Part shown: piece by piece, positions 1 through 8,818 of the stretch | How the letters are laid out: every line of letters begins with the position of its first letter | Position numbering within the stretch: position 1 is the stretch's first letter | Source of the DNA: Hymenobacter chitinivorans DSM 11115 | GTDB taxonomy: Bacteria; Bacteroidota; Bacteroidia; Cytophagales; Hymenobacteraceae | Length of the DNA: 64,000 nt | Reading direction: 5' to 3' | Assembly (NCBI RefSeq): GCF_002797555.1 | Contig: NZ_PGFA01000002.1 | Coordinates: 1-64,000, forward strand | The notes under the pieces: model-generated | Databases searched by the model: none | Told to the model about the DNA's origin: nothing | The model's input: only the letters and a program-made list of their open reading frames with translations | Program-made: the position numbers and the translations under genes

Positions 1-3000
1 AAAGGCCGGGTCGTGGGTGCCTTGGCTGCTGACCAGATCCAGCTGCAGGGCCGGGCGCAGGTCAGCCGTGGGCCGGTTGAAGCTCGGATTCTCACCGGTA
101 GTGGAGCGCCAGGCATTCAGGAAGCTGAACGAGTTGACCGTCTGGTTGACCCGGATAAAGAAGCCCTGCATCGACCCAATGATGCCGTTGGGCAGGGTGC
201 CGAAGCCGTTCTGATAGACCTGGTAGGTTCCGCCGTACTGGTCACTGGATTTGTAGACGTACACGGCGTCAATTACGCCGGTGGGCAGTGCGGTCCGGGC
301 TTTCTTCCAGTCCAGGGGGGAAGGATACGGGTTGCCCAGCAGCTGCCAGCCCGAGTTGGCCTGGGTGCCGCGCGTCAGCGCGCCAATGGCCACGTCACCA
401 GAGTTGAGTGTGCCCACTAGGTCGACTTTCTCACTGGCGGCCAGGTTGACCGTGTAGCCGCGGCCCCGGGTCAGAACCTCGCCGGGCGAGTTGGGCGAGA
501 AGTAGCCGTACTCGAAGGTCTGCGTCGTGGCGTCAGAACCCGCGATGCGGGCTTCATTGTAGCCGTACACGGTCGGGAAAGGATTCACCGTGTTGCCCAG
601 CGTGTTGTAATCGGGGTTGACGACGGGCGAGAAGCCGCTGGTGGCCAGGTCCGCTACCGTCGTCGACTGCACCGGGGAGCTGTAGTGGCGGTAGCCCAGG
701 CCGGGGTTCAGGCTGGGGTCGATGTAGCGCTGCACGGTGGCAGTTCCAGCCACGGTAGCTCCGTTATTGTTGACCACCATGGCCGTCCCCGCGCTAGTAG
801 AAAGCAGCGTGAGCGGGCGAGCAATAGTGCTCAGGGTTCCATTCAGCGTTAGTACCCGCTGAATATCCACCGGGCCGTCCAAACGAGCTCCGGCCGAGCC
901 CACGGTCAGGTCGTAGAAGGCCGTGCGCGTGCCGCCGAGGCGCTGTTCGCTTGTGCCTTCCAAACTCACTACGCCGCCGGTGGCCGTAAAGGTGCCGTCG
1001 ATGGCAAAGCCAGCACCAGTTACCTGAAGCGTGCCGCCACTTTGCGTGAGCGAGGCATTGGTAGCCAGAATCAGGTCCTTAGTAGCAGCCGCGCCCGATC
1101 CAATTACGGGGTAGCGGGCTGCACCCGGGTTGATGAATGCATCCACGGTGCTGGTTGGAACCCCGGCCGTCCAGTTGCTGGCCGTAAACCAATCGGTGCT
1201 GGTAACGCCGGTCCACGTTGTGGCCGTTACAATGGCGTTGTACTGGATGGAGAACTGGGTAGCGGCCGTGTTGCCGTTGGTGGCGGCATCCTGGGCTACG
1301 TTGGCCGGTACGTTCACTGTCACGGTGCCGTTAGCCGAAGGCGTCACGTTGAACGTGTAGGTTGCGCCCGCGCCGGCGAAGCCCGAAATCGAGCCATTGT
1401 TCACCACTACATCACCCTGCACAAAGCCCGTAACGCTTTCCGAGAACGTGACCGTCACCGGAATGGGCGAGCTGCTCGTCGGGCTTGTCGCCGTCGAGCT
1501 GATACTCACGCCAGGCCGGACCGTGTCGACGGTGAAGGTGTTCGTGTTGGAATTGGCGCTGACGGCTTGGCCGCTGAACTGGGCTGTGGCGTAGACCGTA
1601 TGACTGCCGTTAGCCAAGGCCGTCGGCTGGGTCAGCGTGAAGGTGCCGGCGCCAGTAGCGGTGGTAGTACCAATGCTGGAACCATCCACGTAGACGGTGA
1701 CCGTCGAGCTAGCCACAGCCGTGCCCGAGTAGGCCGGCGTGTTGTTGTTTGTCAGGCTGCCGTTGGCCGGCGTTGTTACCACCGGGGTAGCCGTTACCGA
1801 CTGGCCATAGGTGAAGCTGAACGGGCCGGAAGTGATATTGCCGTTGCCGGCCGCATCCTGCGCTACGTTGGCCGGGACCGTCACCGTCACTGTACCGTTG
1901 CCAGCTGGCGTCACGTTGAAGGTGTACCCCGAGCCCGAGCCGGCAAAGTTGGAGACGGAGCCGTTCGTTACCGCCACGTCCCCTGCCACGAAGCCCGTCA
2001 CGCTTTCCGCGAAGCTCACGGCAAACAGAATGGGGGAGCTGCTCGTGCTGCCGCCGTTGGTAAAGCCCGAAGCCGTAACCAGGACGGTGGGCGGGATTGA
2101 GTCAACGGTGAAGGTGTTGGTATTCGAGTTGGCACTGACGGCCAGCCCGCTGAGCTGGGCCGTGGCATAGACCGTGTGCGAACCTTGGGCCAGGGCCGTG
2201 GGCTGAATCAGGCCCCAGGTGCCGCTGCTGTTGGCTGTCACCGTGCCAACGCTGCTGCCGTCGACATACACCGTCACGGTCGAGTTAGCCACGGCCGTGC
2301 CGCCGTACACCGGCCGGTTGTTATTGACCAGGCCGCCGTTGGCGGGCTCCACCACTACGGGTGCAGGCGTTACCAGCTGGCTGTAGATGATACTGAACTG
2401 CGTGGCGGCAATGTTGCCATTGGTGGCCGCATCCTGCGCCACGTTGGCTGGCACGTTCACCATTACCGTGCCGTTGCTGGCCGGCGTCACGTTGAAGGTG
2501 TAGGTAGCGCCCGAGCCCGAAAATCCCGAAATCGAGCCGTTGCTCACGGTTACGTCACCTTGCACAAAGCCCGTGACACTTTCCGAGAAGGTCACCGTCA
2601 CCGGAATGGGCGAGGCGTTAGTCGTGGTGCCCGAGGCTCCCGCCGTGGAGCTGATGGTCACGCCCGGGCGGACCGTGTCGACGGTGAAGGTATTGGTGTT
2701 GGAATTAGCACTGACGGCCTGGCCGCTGCTTTGCGCCGTGGCATACACCGTGTGCGAGCCCTGCGTCAGGGCCGTGGTTTGCGTGAAAGTCCAGTTGCCA
2801 CTAGACGTTGCCGTCGTAGTGCCGGATAAGGCTGCGCCATCGACGTAAACCTGGATAGTCGAGCCGGCCAGGGCCGTACCTGTGTAGGTCGGCGTGGTAG
2901 TGCCCACCAAGCTGCCGTTAGCCGGTGCAGTCACGACGGGAGCAGCAGTAACTGTCTGGTTATAGAAAATCAGGAACGGAGGAGCTGCCGCGTTGGGGTT

Positions 3001-6000
3001 GCCGGCCTGGTCCTGGGCTACGTTAAACGGTACATTCACCGTTACCGCGCCGCTGCTGGCGGGCGTTACGGTGAAGAAATAGGTCGAGCCTGAGCCTGAG
3101 AAGCTATTGAGCGTGCCGTTGCTGACCACCACGTCACCGGCTACGAAACCAGTCACGGCTTCCGAGAATGTCACTATCACCGGAATCGGTGAAGTGCTGG
3201 TCGGGCTGGTGGCCGTCGAGCTAATAGCTACCGTAGGTTGTACCGAGTCAACATAGAAGGTATTGGTGGGGCTATTGGGACTCACTGAAGCCCCGCTGCT
3301 TTGGGCTCTGGCATACACCGTGTGGGGGCCCTGGCCTAGGGCCGTGGGCTGGGTCAAGGAGAAGGTGCCGCTCACATTGGCCGTTGTCGTGCCAATGAAG
3401 GAGCCATCCACATACACCGTCACGGTGCTGTTAATGGGTGCCGAACCACCGTAGGTAGGCGTGGTGGTGCTCACGATGCCGTCATTGGCCGGGAAAAACA
3501 CCAGGGGAGCAGCCGTTACTGGCTGGTCGTACTGCACGCTCACCGTGTTGCTGGCCGTGTTGGGGGTATTGTTGGCGTCTTGAGCCTTGTTGGCGGCCAC
3601 ACTGACCGATACGGTACCAGATCCGCTGGGGGTAACGGTGAAGGTGTACGGCCCGCTGCCCGCGAAGCTGCCACTAGTCAGCGTGCCGCCTGTCACCGTC
3701 ACGTCCGTAGCGTCGAAACTCGTGCCCACGCTTTGCGAGAAGCTCACCGAGAAAGGAATGGGCGAAGTCGAAGTAGGGCTGGCCGAGGTCGTGCTCACCG
3801 TCGCCGTCAGGGCCGGGGCCGTCACGGCAAACGTGGCCGAGTTGAAGGCCGTGTACCCGTCGGGGCCGGGCTGAATGTTGCCGAGGAACACACCGTTGAG
3901 GAACACGTTCAGGCTCTGGTCGAGTGTGGTGCAGCAGACGCGCTGGGCGGCCTGGAAGTTAACCTGGTAGCTGCTGCCCGTGGGCAGGGCCAGGTTTTGC
4001 TGAATTTGGCCGTTGTTGCCGACGGTGCTCTGGATAAAGGCGACGGCAATGCCGTTGGGAATGGGGGTGGTCGGCGTGAAAGCGCTGCCCGACTCGGCAA
4101 TGCCCGAGCGGGTGTTGAACGTCCAGCTGGCGCTCGTAGGCTGGTAGCCAAAATTGCCGTTGCTCAGCGGGTCGTGGATTTCGAAGCTGCCGTTTTGCAA
4201 GGCATTAGCTACGGCCGTGCCGCTGCTGAGTACCTGTACCGCGTCAACGAAGGCCGTTACATCCGAACCCGCGCCGCCCGTGCCCTGGATGGTTAGTACC
4301 GGGTTGGAGAAGGCCTTAGTGATGGTGTAGACTTCGCCCGAAGTGTAGGGTAGGCCCGACACCGTAGGCGTAATGCCGGCGCTGTTGTTCACGTTCAGGC
4401 GCAGGGTGCCGGAGCCGGTCCCGGTGTTCACCGTCACGGTGTAGGTCGTGCCCGAGCCGACCACGCTGCTTATGCCGGTCCCGCTCACGGAGCCCGTATT
4501 CGTAGTATTGAAGTTGCTGACGGTTAAGCCGGTCACGCTGCGCGAGAACACTACTTGGTAGCGCACTTGGGTTGTGGCCGTGGGCGAAGGCGTCAGGCGC
4601 GTCACCGACACCACCGTGGTGGCAGGGGCAAACGTGATGGTTTTGGTCGCGGCCGCGCTGGGCGTGGTGCCGTCGTTGACCACAAACTCCACCGTGCGGA
4701 CCGTCGTTGGGGCGGTACCAACCGAGTTGTTGAACGTAACGGTCCGCAACGCGGCCTGAAACTGCGCCACCGTGGCTGTGGCCCCGCTCGAGGTCAGCGT
4801 CAGCGTGCCGGTGGCCGAAGCGGCCGAGCCAATGTTGCCAAACGTCGTCGTGTTGGTATTGGAGAACACCAGCACGTCTTGCCCGGATTGCAAGCCCGAC
4901 GTAATGCGTACCGAGGCCGAGGCCAGCGTCGTGTTGTCCGCGTCGGTTACCGTGATGCCGTTATCGATGGCCACGGCGCCTCCGCCGATGATGAAGGTGG
5001 TAGTGCCACTGGTGGTGGTCACCACGGGCGCGCTGTTGGGGGTGGTAAAGGATTGAACGTCGCCGTAGCTGGTTCCTACGCTGTTAATGGCGTAGGCCCG
5101 CACATAGTAGGTGGTGCGGGACGTTAGGCCCGTAATGGTTTCCGAGAAGCTGCCAGTGCCGCTCCCGTTAGTGTTCTTCGTGTCGCTGGTAGTAGGCGTC
5201 TGGTTGGTGGTGCTGTACACCACGCCGCGTTCTGTTACTGTAGCCCCACCATCGGCCGTTACATCGCCGCCTAGTACGGCACTGTTGTTAGTAATGCTGG
5301 TGGCCGCGGCCGTCGTTACCGTGGGCGCGGTTTGATCCAATAGGGTAATACCGTTCACCGTGGTGGAAGTAGCCCCCGTAATGGCAGTGGCGGTAAACAG
5401 GGTGCTGACGGCATTGCCCGTGGCCAAGCTGACGGCCACAATTTTGGTGTTGGTCAGGCTGGTCGAAGCTTGACTGCTACGCGCATCGGCTACCAGAACC
5501 CGGTTATTGGCCGCGTCCAGCGCTACTACGCCGGCAGTCTGCACGAAATTGTCTTTGACGAGCACGTCCCCAGTGCCATTCAGGCCAACGCGGCGCAATT
5601 GGTCGAGGCTAGACGTGGCTGCCCCATCAGTTAAGGTATAGTATATGTAGTTGTTGACATTGTCTAAGGTCAGATCGTTTATTACGGTGCTGGCCGCCCC
5701 CGTAATAGCCGGCGCTATTGCCAGAGTACTGACAGCATTGCCTGTGGCCAGACTTACCGCTACGATTTTGGTATTGGTCAGGCTGGTCGAAGCCTGACTA
5801 ACGCGTACATCAGCTACCAGAACCCGGTTGTTGGCCGCATCAAGTACAAGCGGGCCAGCGGTCTGAATAAAGTTGTCCTTGATGAGCACGTCGCCAGTGC
5901 CATTGAGGTTCACGCGCCGCAGCTGGTCGAGGCTGGCCGTAGCCGACCCATCCGTTAGGGTATAATACACGTAGTTATTAACCTTGTCCAGCGCTATGCC

Positions 6001-6396
6001 ACCTATGGTCGTACTGGCCGCCCCCGTAATAGCGGGCGCGGTAACCAGGGTACTAACAGCATTGCCCGTGGCCAAGCTTACGGCCACAATTTTGGCGTTG
6101 GTCAGGCTGGTCGAAGCCTGACTGGGCCGTAGATCAGCTACCAGAATGCGGTTGTTGGCTGCATCCAACACGGCCGGGCCGGCAATCTGAATAAAGTTGT
6201 CTTTGATCAGCACGTCGTTGGTACCGTCGGAGTTCACCCGGCGAAGCTGGTCAAGGGCAGTAGTGGCCTGCCCGTCGTTGAGGGTGTAGTATACCTGGGC
6301 CTGCCCACTATGGGGCATCAGGCTCAGCACCCAGACCAGCAGGGCTGCCAACCAGGGCAGCCTGCGTGTGTAGGCAAGTAGTAAAATTTTGTACAT
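1..6396 (-). CDS. giant multi-repeat secreted surface protein (partial, C-terminus outside window)
   Basis: The frame runs unbroken for 2,132 codons from an ATG at 6396 and is still open at base 1, so the C-terminus is missing. The N-terminus is a signal peptide (MYKILLLAYTRRLP, a hydrophobic stretch, then GQAQ). Residues about 33-352 hold three 108-residue repeats (YYTLTDG, LDQLRRVN, SQASTSLTN), probably a propeller-like fold. Next come a fibronectin-III-like module (about 355-450, TYYVRAYAINSVG), a cadherin-like stretch with TDADN (about 450-610), and a lectin-like module around 730-850 (RVCCTTLDQSLNVFLNG). Residues about 850-1730 alternate two bacterial Ig-like types (SPIPVTVTFSESVTGF and TVTVYVDGSSIGT). 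The last 200 visible residues (WQLLGNPYPSPLDW, MQGFFIRVN) resemble the module that precedes T9SS sorting domains in Bacteroidetes surface proteins. Export and cell-surface display are inferred; the sorting signal itself would lie left of the window. No enzyme motif was recognised, so an adhesin or matrix role is a guess. Confidence 0.9.
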   Translation of the reverse strand, partial: MYKILLLAYTRRLPWLAALLVWVLSLMPHSGQAQVYYTLNDGQATTALDQLRRVNSDGTNDVLIKDNFIQIAGPAVLDAANNRILVADLRPSQASTSLTNAKIVAVSLATGNAVSTLVTAPAITGAASTTIGGIALDKVNNYVYYTLTDGSATASLDQLRRVNLNGTGDVLIKDNFIQTAGPLVLDAANNRVLVADVRVSQASTSLTNTKIVAVSLATGNAVSTLAIAPAITGAASTVINDLTLDNVNNYIYYTLTDGAATSSLDQLRRVGLNGTGDVLVKDNFVQTAGVVALDAANNRVLVADARSSQASTSLTNTKIVAVSLATGNAVSTLFTATAITGATSTTVNGITLLDQTAPTVTTAAATSITNNSAVLGGDVTADGGATVTERGVVYSTTNQTPTTSDTKNTNGSGTGSFSETITGLTSRTTYYVRAYAINSVGTSYGDVQSFTTPNSAPVVTTTSGTTTFIIGGGAVAIDNGITVTDADNTTLASASVRITSGLQSGQDVLVFSNTNTTTFGNIGSAASATGTLTLTSSGATATVAQFQAALRTVTFNNSVGTAPTTVRTVEFVVNDGTTPSAAATKTITFAPATTVVSVTRLTPSPTATTQVRYQVVFSRSVTGLTVSNFNTTNTGSVSGTGISSVVGSGTTYTVTVNTGTGSGTLRLNVNNSAGITPTVSGLPYTSGEVYTITKAFSNPVLTIQGTGGAGSDVTAFVDAVQVLSSGTAVANALQNGSFEIHDPLSNGNFGYQPTSASWTFNTRSGIAESGSAFTPTTPIPNGIAVAFIQSTVGNNGQIQQNLALPTGSSYQVNFQAAQRVCCTTLDQSLNVFLNGVFLGNIQPGPDGYTAFNSATFAVTAPALTATVSTTSASPTSTSPIPFSVSFSQSVGTSFDATDVTVTGGTLTSGSFAGSGPYTFTVTPSGSGTVSVSVAANKAQDANNTPNTASNTVSVQYDQPVTAAPLVFFPANDGIVSTTTPTYGGSAPINSTVTVYVDGSFIGTTTANVSGTFSLTQPTALGQGPHTVYARAQSSGASVSPNSPTNTFYVDSVQPTVAISSTATSPTSTSPIPVIVTFSEAVTGFVAGDVVVSNGTLNSFSGSGSTYFFTVTPASSGAVTVNVPFNVAQDQAGNPNAAAPPFLIFYNQTVTAAPVVTAPANGSLVGTTTPTYTGTALAGSTIQVYVDGAALSGTTTATSSGNWTFTQTTALTQGSHTVYATAQSSGQAVSANSNTNTFTVDTVRPGVTISSTAGASGTTTNASPIPVTVTFSESVTGFVQGDVTVSNGSISGFSGSGATYTFNVTPASNGTVMVNVPANVAQDAATNGNIAATQFSIIYSQLVTPAPVVVEPANGGLVNNNRPVYGGTAVANSTVTVYVDGSSVGTVTANSSGTWGLIQPTALAQGSHTVYATAQLSGLAVSANSNTNTFTVDSIPPTVLVTASGFTNGGSTSSSPILFAVSFAESVTGFVAGDVAVTNGSVSNFAGSGSGYTFNVTPAGNGTVTVTVPANVAQDAAGNGNITSGPFSFTYGQSVTATPVVTTPANGSLTNNNTPAYSGTAVASSTVTVYVDGSSIGTTTATGAGTFTLTQPTALANGSHTVYATAQFSGQAVSANSNTNTFTVDTVRPGVSISSTATSPTSSSPIPVTVTFSESVTGFVQGDVVVNNGSISGFAGAGATYTFNVTPSANGTVTVNVPANVAQDAATNGNTAATQFSIQYNAIVTATTWTGVTSTDWFTASNWTAGVPTSTVDAFINPGAARYPVIGSGAAATKDLILATNASLTQSGGTLQVTGAGFAIDGTFTATGGVVSLEGTSEQRLGGTRTAFYDLTVGSAGARLDGPVDIQRVLTLNGTLSTIARPLTLLSTSAGTAMVVNNNGATVAGTATVQRYIDPSLNPGLGYRHYSSPVQSTTVADLATSGFSPVVNPDYNTLGNTVNPFPTVYGYNEARIAGSDATTQTFEYGYFSPNSPGEVLTRGRGYTVNLAASEKVDLVGTLNSGDVAIGALTRGTQANSGWQLLGNPYPSPLDWKKARTALPTGVIDAVYVYKSSDQYGGTYQVYQNGFGTLPNGIIGSMQGFFIRVNQTVNSFSFLNAWRSTTGENPSFNRPTADLRPALQLDLVSSQGTHDPAF
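1200..3820 (-). repeat. in-gene tandem repeat, about four units of 570-576 bp
   Basis: A recurring marker (GTCRAC followed by GGTGAAGGT or a variant) sits at 1525, 2101, 2677 and 3247. The spacing is 576, 576 and 570 bp, i.e. 192, 192 and 190 codons. Each unit encodes one pair of Ig-like domains. A diverged further copy precedes them in the protein (around 3500-3850). Confidence 0.85.
5340..6310 (-). repeat. in-gene tandem repeat, three units of 324 bp
   Basis: The sequence GTCAGGCTGG begins at 5453, 5777 and 6101, exactly 324 bp (108 codons) apart. Flanking sequence is nearly identical between copies, implying recent duplication or conversion. It encodes the N-terminal repeat domain of the giant protein. 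Confidence 0.9.
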
Positions 6397-6744
6397 AGGA
6401 TGTTGAATTAGGAGAAGTCAGCTAAGTGTGAAGTGGGAAAATGGGAGGCAAGCAGGCCCAAGGCCTACCCAGTGCGGCCAGCCAACGCGCGGCTGCCGAA
6501 GCATGGCCGGGCTGGGTTTGCCAGCCAGGGCGTGGCCAATGCAGTATTTCGCCAGGCAGAACCAAAGAAAAGCAGGGTCTTTTGGTATCTAGCCCCGCTG
6601 CGGGCAAGCGCAACGGAGCCGGGAAATCTAAGCACCAGCCGGGTGCTACCCAGAATAAAGCCAGCGAAGCGGCATCGTTACGGTTGGGGTGCTGCCAACC
6701 GCAACGATGCCGCCTCAGTCTGCGGGCAGGTTCAAGTTACTTCC
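6397..6744. other. intergenic region upstream of the giant gene
   Basis: About 350 bases between two minus-strand genes. It must hold the promoter of the giant gene near 6400-6450, but no clear TAnnTTTG box was seen. It also holds the terminator of the tail-collar gene. Short frames on both strands here have no recognisable content. Confidence 0.5.
6669..6713 (-). terminator. hairpin terminator of the tail-collar gene
   Basis: Arms 6669-6687 and 6695-6713 are 19 bp with a single mismatch (G-U in RNA) around a 7-base loop, just past the stop of the minus-strand gene at 6745. The downstream side is only moderately T-rich. Confidence 0.7.
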
Positions 6745-7311
6745 TTAGTTACGGCTCGGGTAAATACCGAACAGGCAGATGATGTAGTTCAGGCCCAGGT
6801 AAGGCTGCATCACACTCACCGGTTGGCTGCCACCCGCAACACCAATGGCAGTGGGCGCCAGGGGTACAAGGGTAGCCCCGGAGGCCGCCACCATATTGTT
6901 AATAGCAACCGATTCCTCACTGCCGCTCGTTACGCCATTTGGGGTGCCCGGCACTACGGTGGCGCTCGGGGCGCTGGTCGTAGCGGCCTGCGTAGCCACT
7001 TGTTGCACGTGCGTGTGAGCGGGCATCTGTGCGGCAAGCAAGGTCACGTTGCGGGTGCCGGCTACTTCGCCCAGTTGCACTGCCTGCTGGCCGGGGCCGG
7101 CCTGACCGTTGTTAGCGTGTACCGGTACGCGGCTGCGCAGATCAGGCAGGGCAAACGTGGTTTGGCCGTTGCCGCCATAGGTAGTGCCCAAAATTGAATA
7201 CAGAGCCGAGTTTTGCGCGATGCTCAGCAGTGAACCGTCGCAAAAGGCCCAGTTCTTGGGGGCGAAATTGCCGGCAAACAATACGATGGAACCGATGAAG
7301 GCTTCGTCCAT
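6745..7311 (-). CDS. phage tail collar domain protein (microcystin-dependent protein family)
   Basis: 188 residues. The N-terminal half is a tail collar domain: GSIVLFAGNFAPKNWAFCDG at about residues 7-26, then LYSILGTTYGGNGQTTFALP and DLRSRVPVH. The C-terminus PYLGLNYIICLFGIYPSRN is the usual ending of the MdpB-type family. Such proteins resemble short tail-fibre collars but are common as single chromosomal genes in Bacteroidetes, where their role is unknown. No signal peptide is visible. Related genes often come as two or three copies in a row; this one is alone, about 500 bases downstream of the ECF sigma gene on the same strand. No phage structural genes lie nearby, so a prophage is not indicated. 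The family is certain; the function is not. Confidence 0.85.
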   Translation of the reverse strand: MDEAFIGSIVLFAGNFAPKNWAFCDGSLLSIAQNSALYSILGTTYGGNGQTTFALPDLRSRVPVHANNGQAGPGQQAVQLGEVAGTRNVTLLAAQMPAHTHVQQVATQAATTSAPSATVVPGTPNGVTSGSEESVAINNMVAASGATLVPLAPTAIGVAGGSQPVSVMQPYLGLNYIICLFGIYPSRN

Positions 7312-7339
7312 GAAATAGTGGGATAAAAGAGTTGAAAAT

Positions 7340-7400
7340 AGCTTTAGCTGCGTGCTAAAGCTTAAAAGCTGTAGCCCGCGGCGTACCTTCTACTTGGGGT
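7340..7400. repeat. possible REP-like repeat unit
   Basis: AGCTTTAGC at 7340-7348 and GCTAAAGCT at 7354-7362 form a 9-bp hairpin, followed by GTAGCCCGCGG. Hairpin plus this tail resembles short interspersed repeats scattered through Hymenobacter-type genomes. Only one copy is in this window, so the repeat status rests on recall of the motif. Confidence 0.35.
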
Positions 7401-7493
7401 AAGCATGATAAGCCAGGAAGAGCGTTGCGTGCGGATGATTAACTAGGTCTCAGAGGACTATGGCAGACCCGTTGACAGGATGATGAATGCCAT

Positions 7494-7524
7494 AAAAAGC
7501 GCTACCCGGCCAAAAGCCCGGTAG
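7494..7524 (-). terminator. probable terminator of the ECF sigma gene
   Basis: Imperfect 9-bp hairpin (7502-7510 with 7516-7524, one mismatch) followed on the minus strand by a T run (AAAAA at 7494-7498 on the plus strand). Confidence 0.45.
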
Positions 7525-7816
7525 TAAAAACAAACGCAATAGGATAAAAGAAGAGAGCAGAATAAAGAAGTCGCTTTTAAAGCGCACAGCAAATTTGCGG
7601 AAATAAATTTAGTTTTAATAGCACTCTAGTAATATTCATAAATCAGTTCACCGTTCCGCTTGTTGCGGCCGATTAGGCAAAAAATACGAGGGTAGATAAT
7701 TGGTGAGCAGCCGGGCCCATACAACCGGAAATAGCACTTGTGAGGGACTGAACACCAATGATAAGTGCAAACAAAAAGAATTGTAAAAATGCACTTTTGC
7801 CGGGGCCTGGTCGGGG

Positions 7817-8350
7817 TTAGCGGGCTGCCTTCGCCAGGGCGTGCATGGCCGCCCGGGCCCGGGTCTTGACCGTGCCCAGGGGCACTTGCAGCTCATCGGC
7901 CACTTCGGCCTGGGTGAAGCCCCCGAAATAGAGCAGATCTATAATTTTTCGGTCGTTCGGCTTCAGCCCCATCACCAGCTCCCGCAAGCCTACGTGCTCG
8001 GGCTGAAAGCCGGAGGTGGCCATCTGGTAGCAGGATTGGCTGGTTTCGAGGGGCTGGGTTTGCTGGCCTTCGTGGTACTGGCGGGTGCGCAGCTGGTCGA
8101 TGGCGGCGTTGCGGCACACATTCAGGGCCCAGGTAAAGAGGCGGCCGCGCGAGGCGGTATAAGAGGCAAAAGAATACCAGATCTTGACCATGCTCTCCTG
8201 CAGCACGTCCTCGGCCATTACCTCGTTGCGCACGATGCGCAGAATCACGTTATAAAGAACCCGGCCGTATTTGTCATAAAACAGGGTCATGGCGGTTTCA
8301 TCCCGGGCGTAGAGACGCTGCACTAATACATCTTCGCTAATGGGTAGCAT
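7817..8350 (-). CDS. ECF-type RNA polymerase sigma factor
   Basis: 177 residues from the ATG at 8350 (MLPISEDVLVQRLYARD). A longer frame to 8416 adds residues that do not look like the family. Region 2 covers about residues 20-90 (LFYDKYGRVLYNVILRIV, AEDVLQESMVKIW, LFTWALNVCRNAAIDQLRTR). Region 4 covers about 118-172 (GLKPNDRKIIDLLYFGGFTQ, AEVADELQVPLGTVKTRARA). It directs RNA polymerase core to a special promoter set. ECF factors are usually encoded beside a membrane anti-sigma gene; none is found here. Upstream is a tRNA gene on the same strand, and the next downstream gene is the tail-collar gene about 500 bases away. The regulon cannot be told from the sequence. Confidence 0.93.
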   Translation of the reverse strand: MLPISEDVLVQRLYARDETAMTLFYDKYGRVLYNVILRIVRNEVMAEDVLQESMVKIWYSFASYTASRGRLFTWALNVCRNAAIDQLRTRQYHEGQQTQPLETSQSCYQMATSGFQPEHVGLRELVMGLKPNDRKIIDLLYFGGFTQAEVADELQVPLGTVKTRARAAMHALAKAAR

Positions 8351-8592
8351 TAAAGCAATACGAATAGAGTTAGATACAGAAACCTGATGGCAGAAGGACA
8401 CTGTGGGGACTAGCAACGGTAGCGGCTGGCTCTGCCTAGCTATATACTTGCTTACTCACAAGAAGTTGTTCAGCTTGACTGCCAGTCGTTGTAACACTTA
8501 TTTCGCTCGGTCAAGCCTGATTTGCGCACTTTAAAATCTGATCTTTCCCCTACTGACACTACGCTTGGGCTGGGCCTACTAGTTGCTGGCAA

Positions 8593-8625
8593 CAAAAAGC
8601 CCTGCTTACCTTGGGTAAGCAGGGC
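8593..8625 (-). terminator. rho-independent terminator of the tRNA gene
   Basis: Perfect 12-bp stem (8599-8610 with 8614-8625), 3-base loop, then TTTTT on the minus strand (8594-8598), directly downstream of the tRNA. Confidence 0.9.
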
Positions 8626-8630
8626 CGGGG

Positions 8631-8702
8631 TAGCCGCGACGGGAATCGAACCCATATCAAGCGTTTAGGAAACGCCTATTCTATCCGTTGAACTACGCAG
8701 CC
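8631..8702 (-). tRNA. tRNA-Arg (anticodon CCT)
   Basis: A 72-base cloverleaf can be drawn on the minus strand. The acceptor is GGCTGCG with CGCGGCT (G-U at the first pair), followed by a discriminator A. The D stem is GTTC/GAAT. The anticodon stem GGCGT/ACGCT holds the loop TTCCTAA, giving anticodon CCT, which reads AGG. The T arm is ATGGG-TTCGATT-CCCGT. The CCA end is not encoded. It has its own promoter and terminator. Confidence 0.95.
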
Positions 8703-8720
8703 TTAGCGATGCAACTCTAA

Positions 8721-8753
8721 CAAAGGTAACGGGAAAGCAACCTACGGCCCAAA
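8721..8753 (-). promoter_or_regulatory. promoter of tRNA-Arg (Bacteroidetes type)
   Basis: On the minus strand TACCTTTG (8728-8721) matches the -7 box TAnnTTTG. A TTTG at 8753-8750 lies 21 bases further upstream, near the usual -33 spacing. The -7 box is about 19 bases ahead of the mature tRNA 5' end. Confidence 0.65.
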
Positions 8754-8818
8754 CCCGCTACTCTTTGGCTTGCGTATAGGCCGCTAGCTTCACTTCTGAA
8801 TTCCTTTTGCCGACTAGA

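Larger units (their letters stand above)
7312..7816. other. intergenic region between sigma factor and tail-collar gene
   Basis: About 500 bases without a convincing gene. It carries a small inverted repeat at 7340-7362, a probable sigma-gene terminator at 7494-7524, and AT-rich sequence at 7560-7650. An 82-codon minus frame at 7648-7896 overlaps the sigma gene end and has no recognisable content. Confidence 0.5.

Noticed and set aside
1042..2829. Arg/Gly/His-rich plus-strand frames opposite the giant protein gene
   Set aside because: They repeat with the 576-bp period of the real gene and have no plausible protein composition.
6745..7311. Prophage
   Set aside because: Only a tail-collar domain protein is present; no integrase, capsid, portal, terminase or lysis genes are near.
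8470..8655. 61-codon minus frame near the tRNA
   Set aside because: It overlaps the tRNA and its terminator and is not plausible as a protein.
8631..8702. tRNA as attachment site of an integrated element
   Set aside because: No integrase gene and no repeat of the tRNA 3' end was seen on either side.
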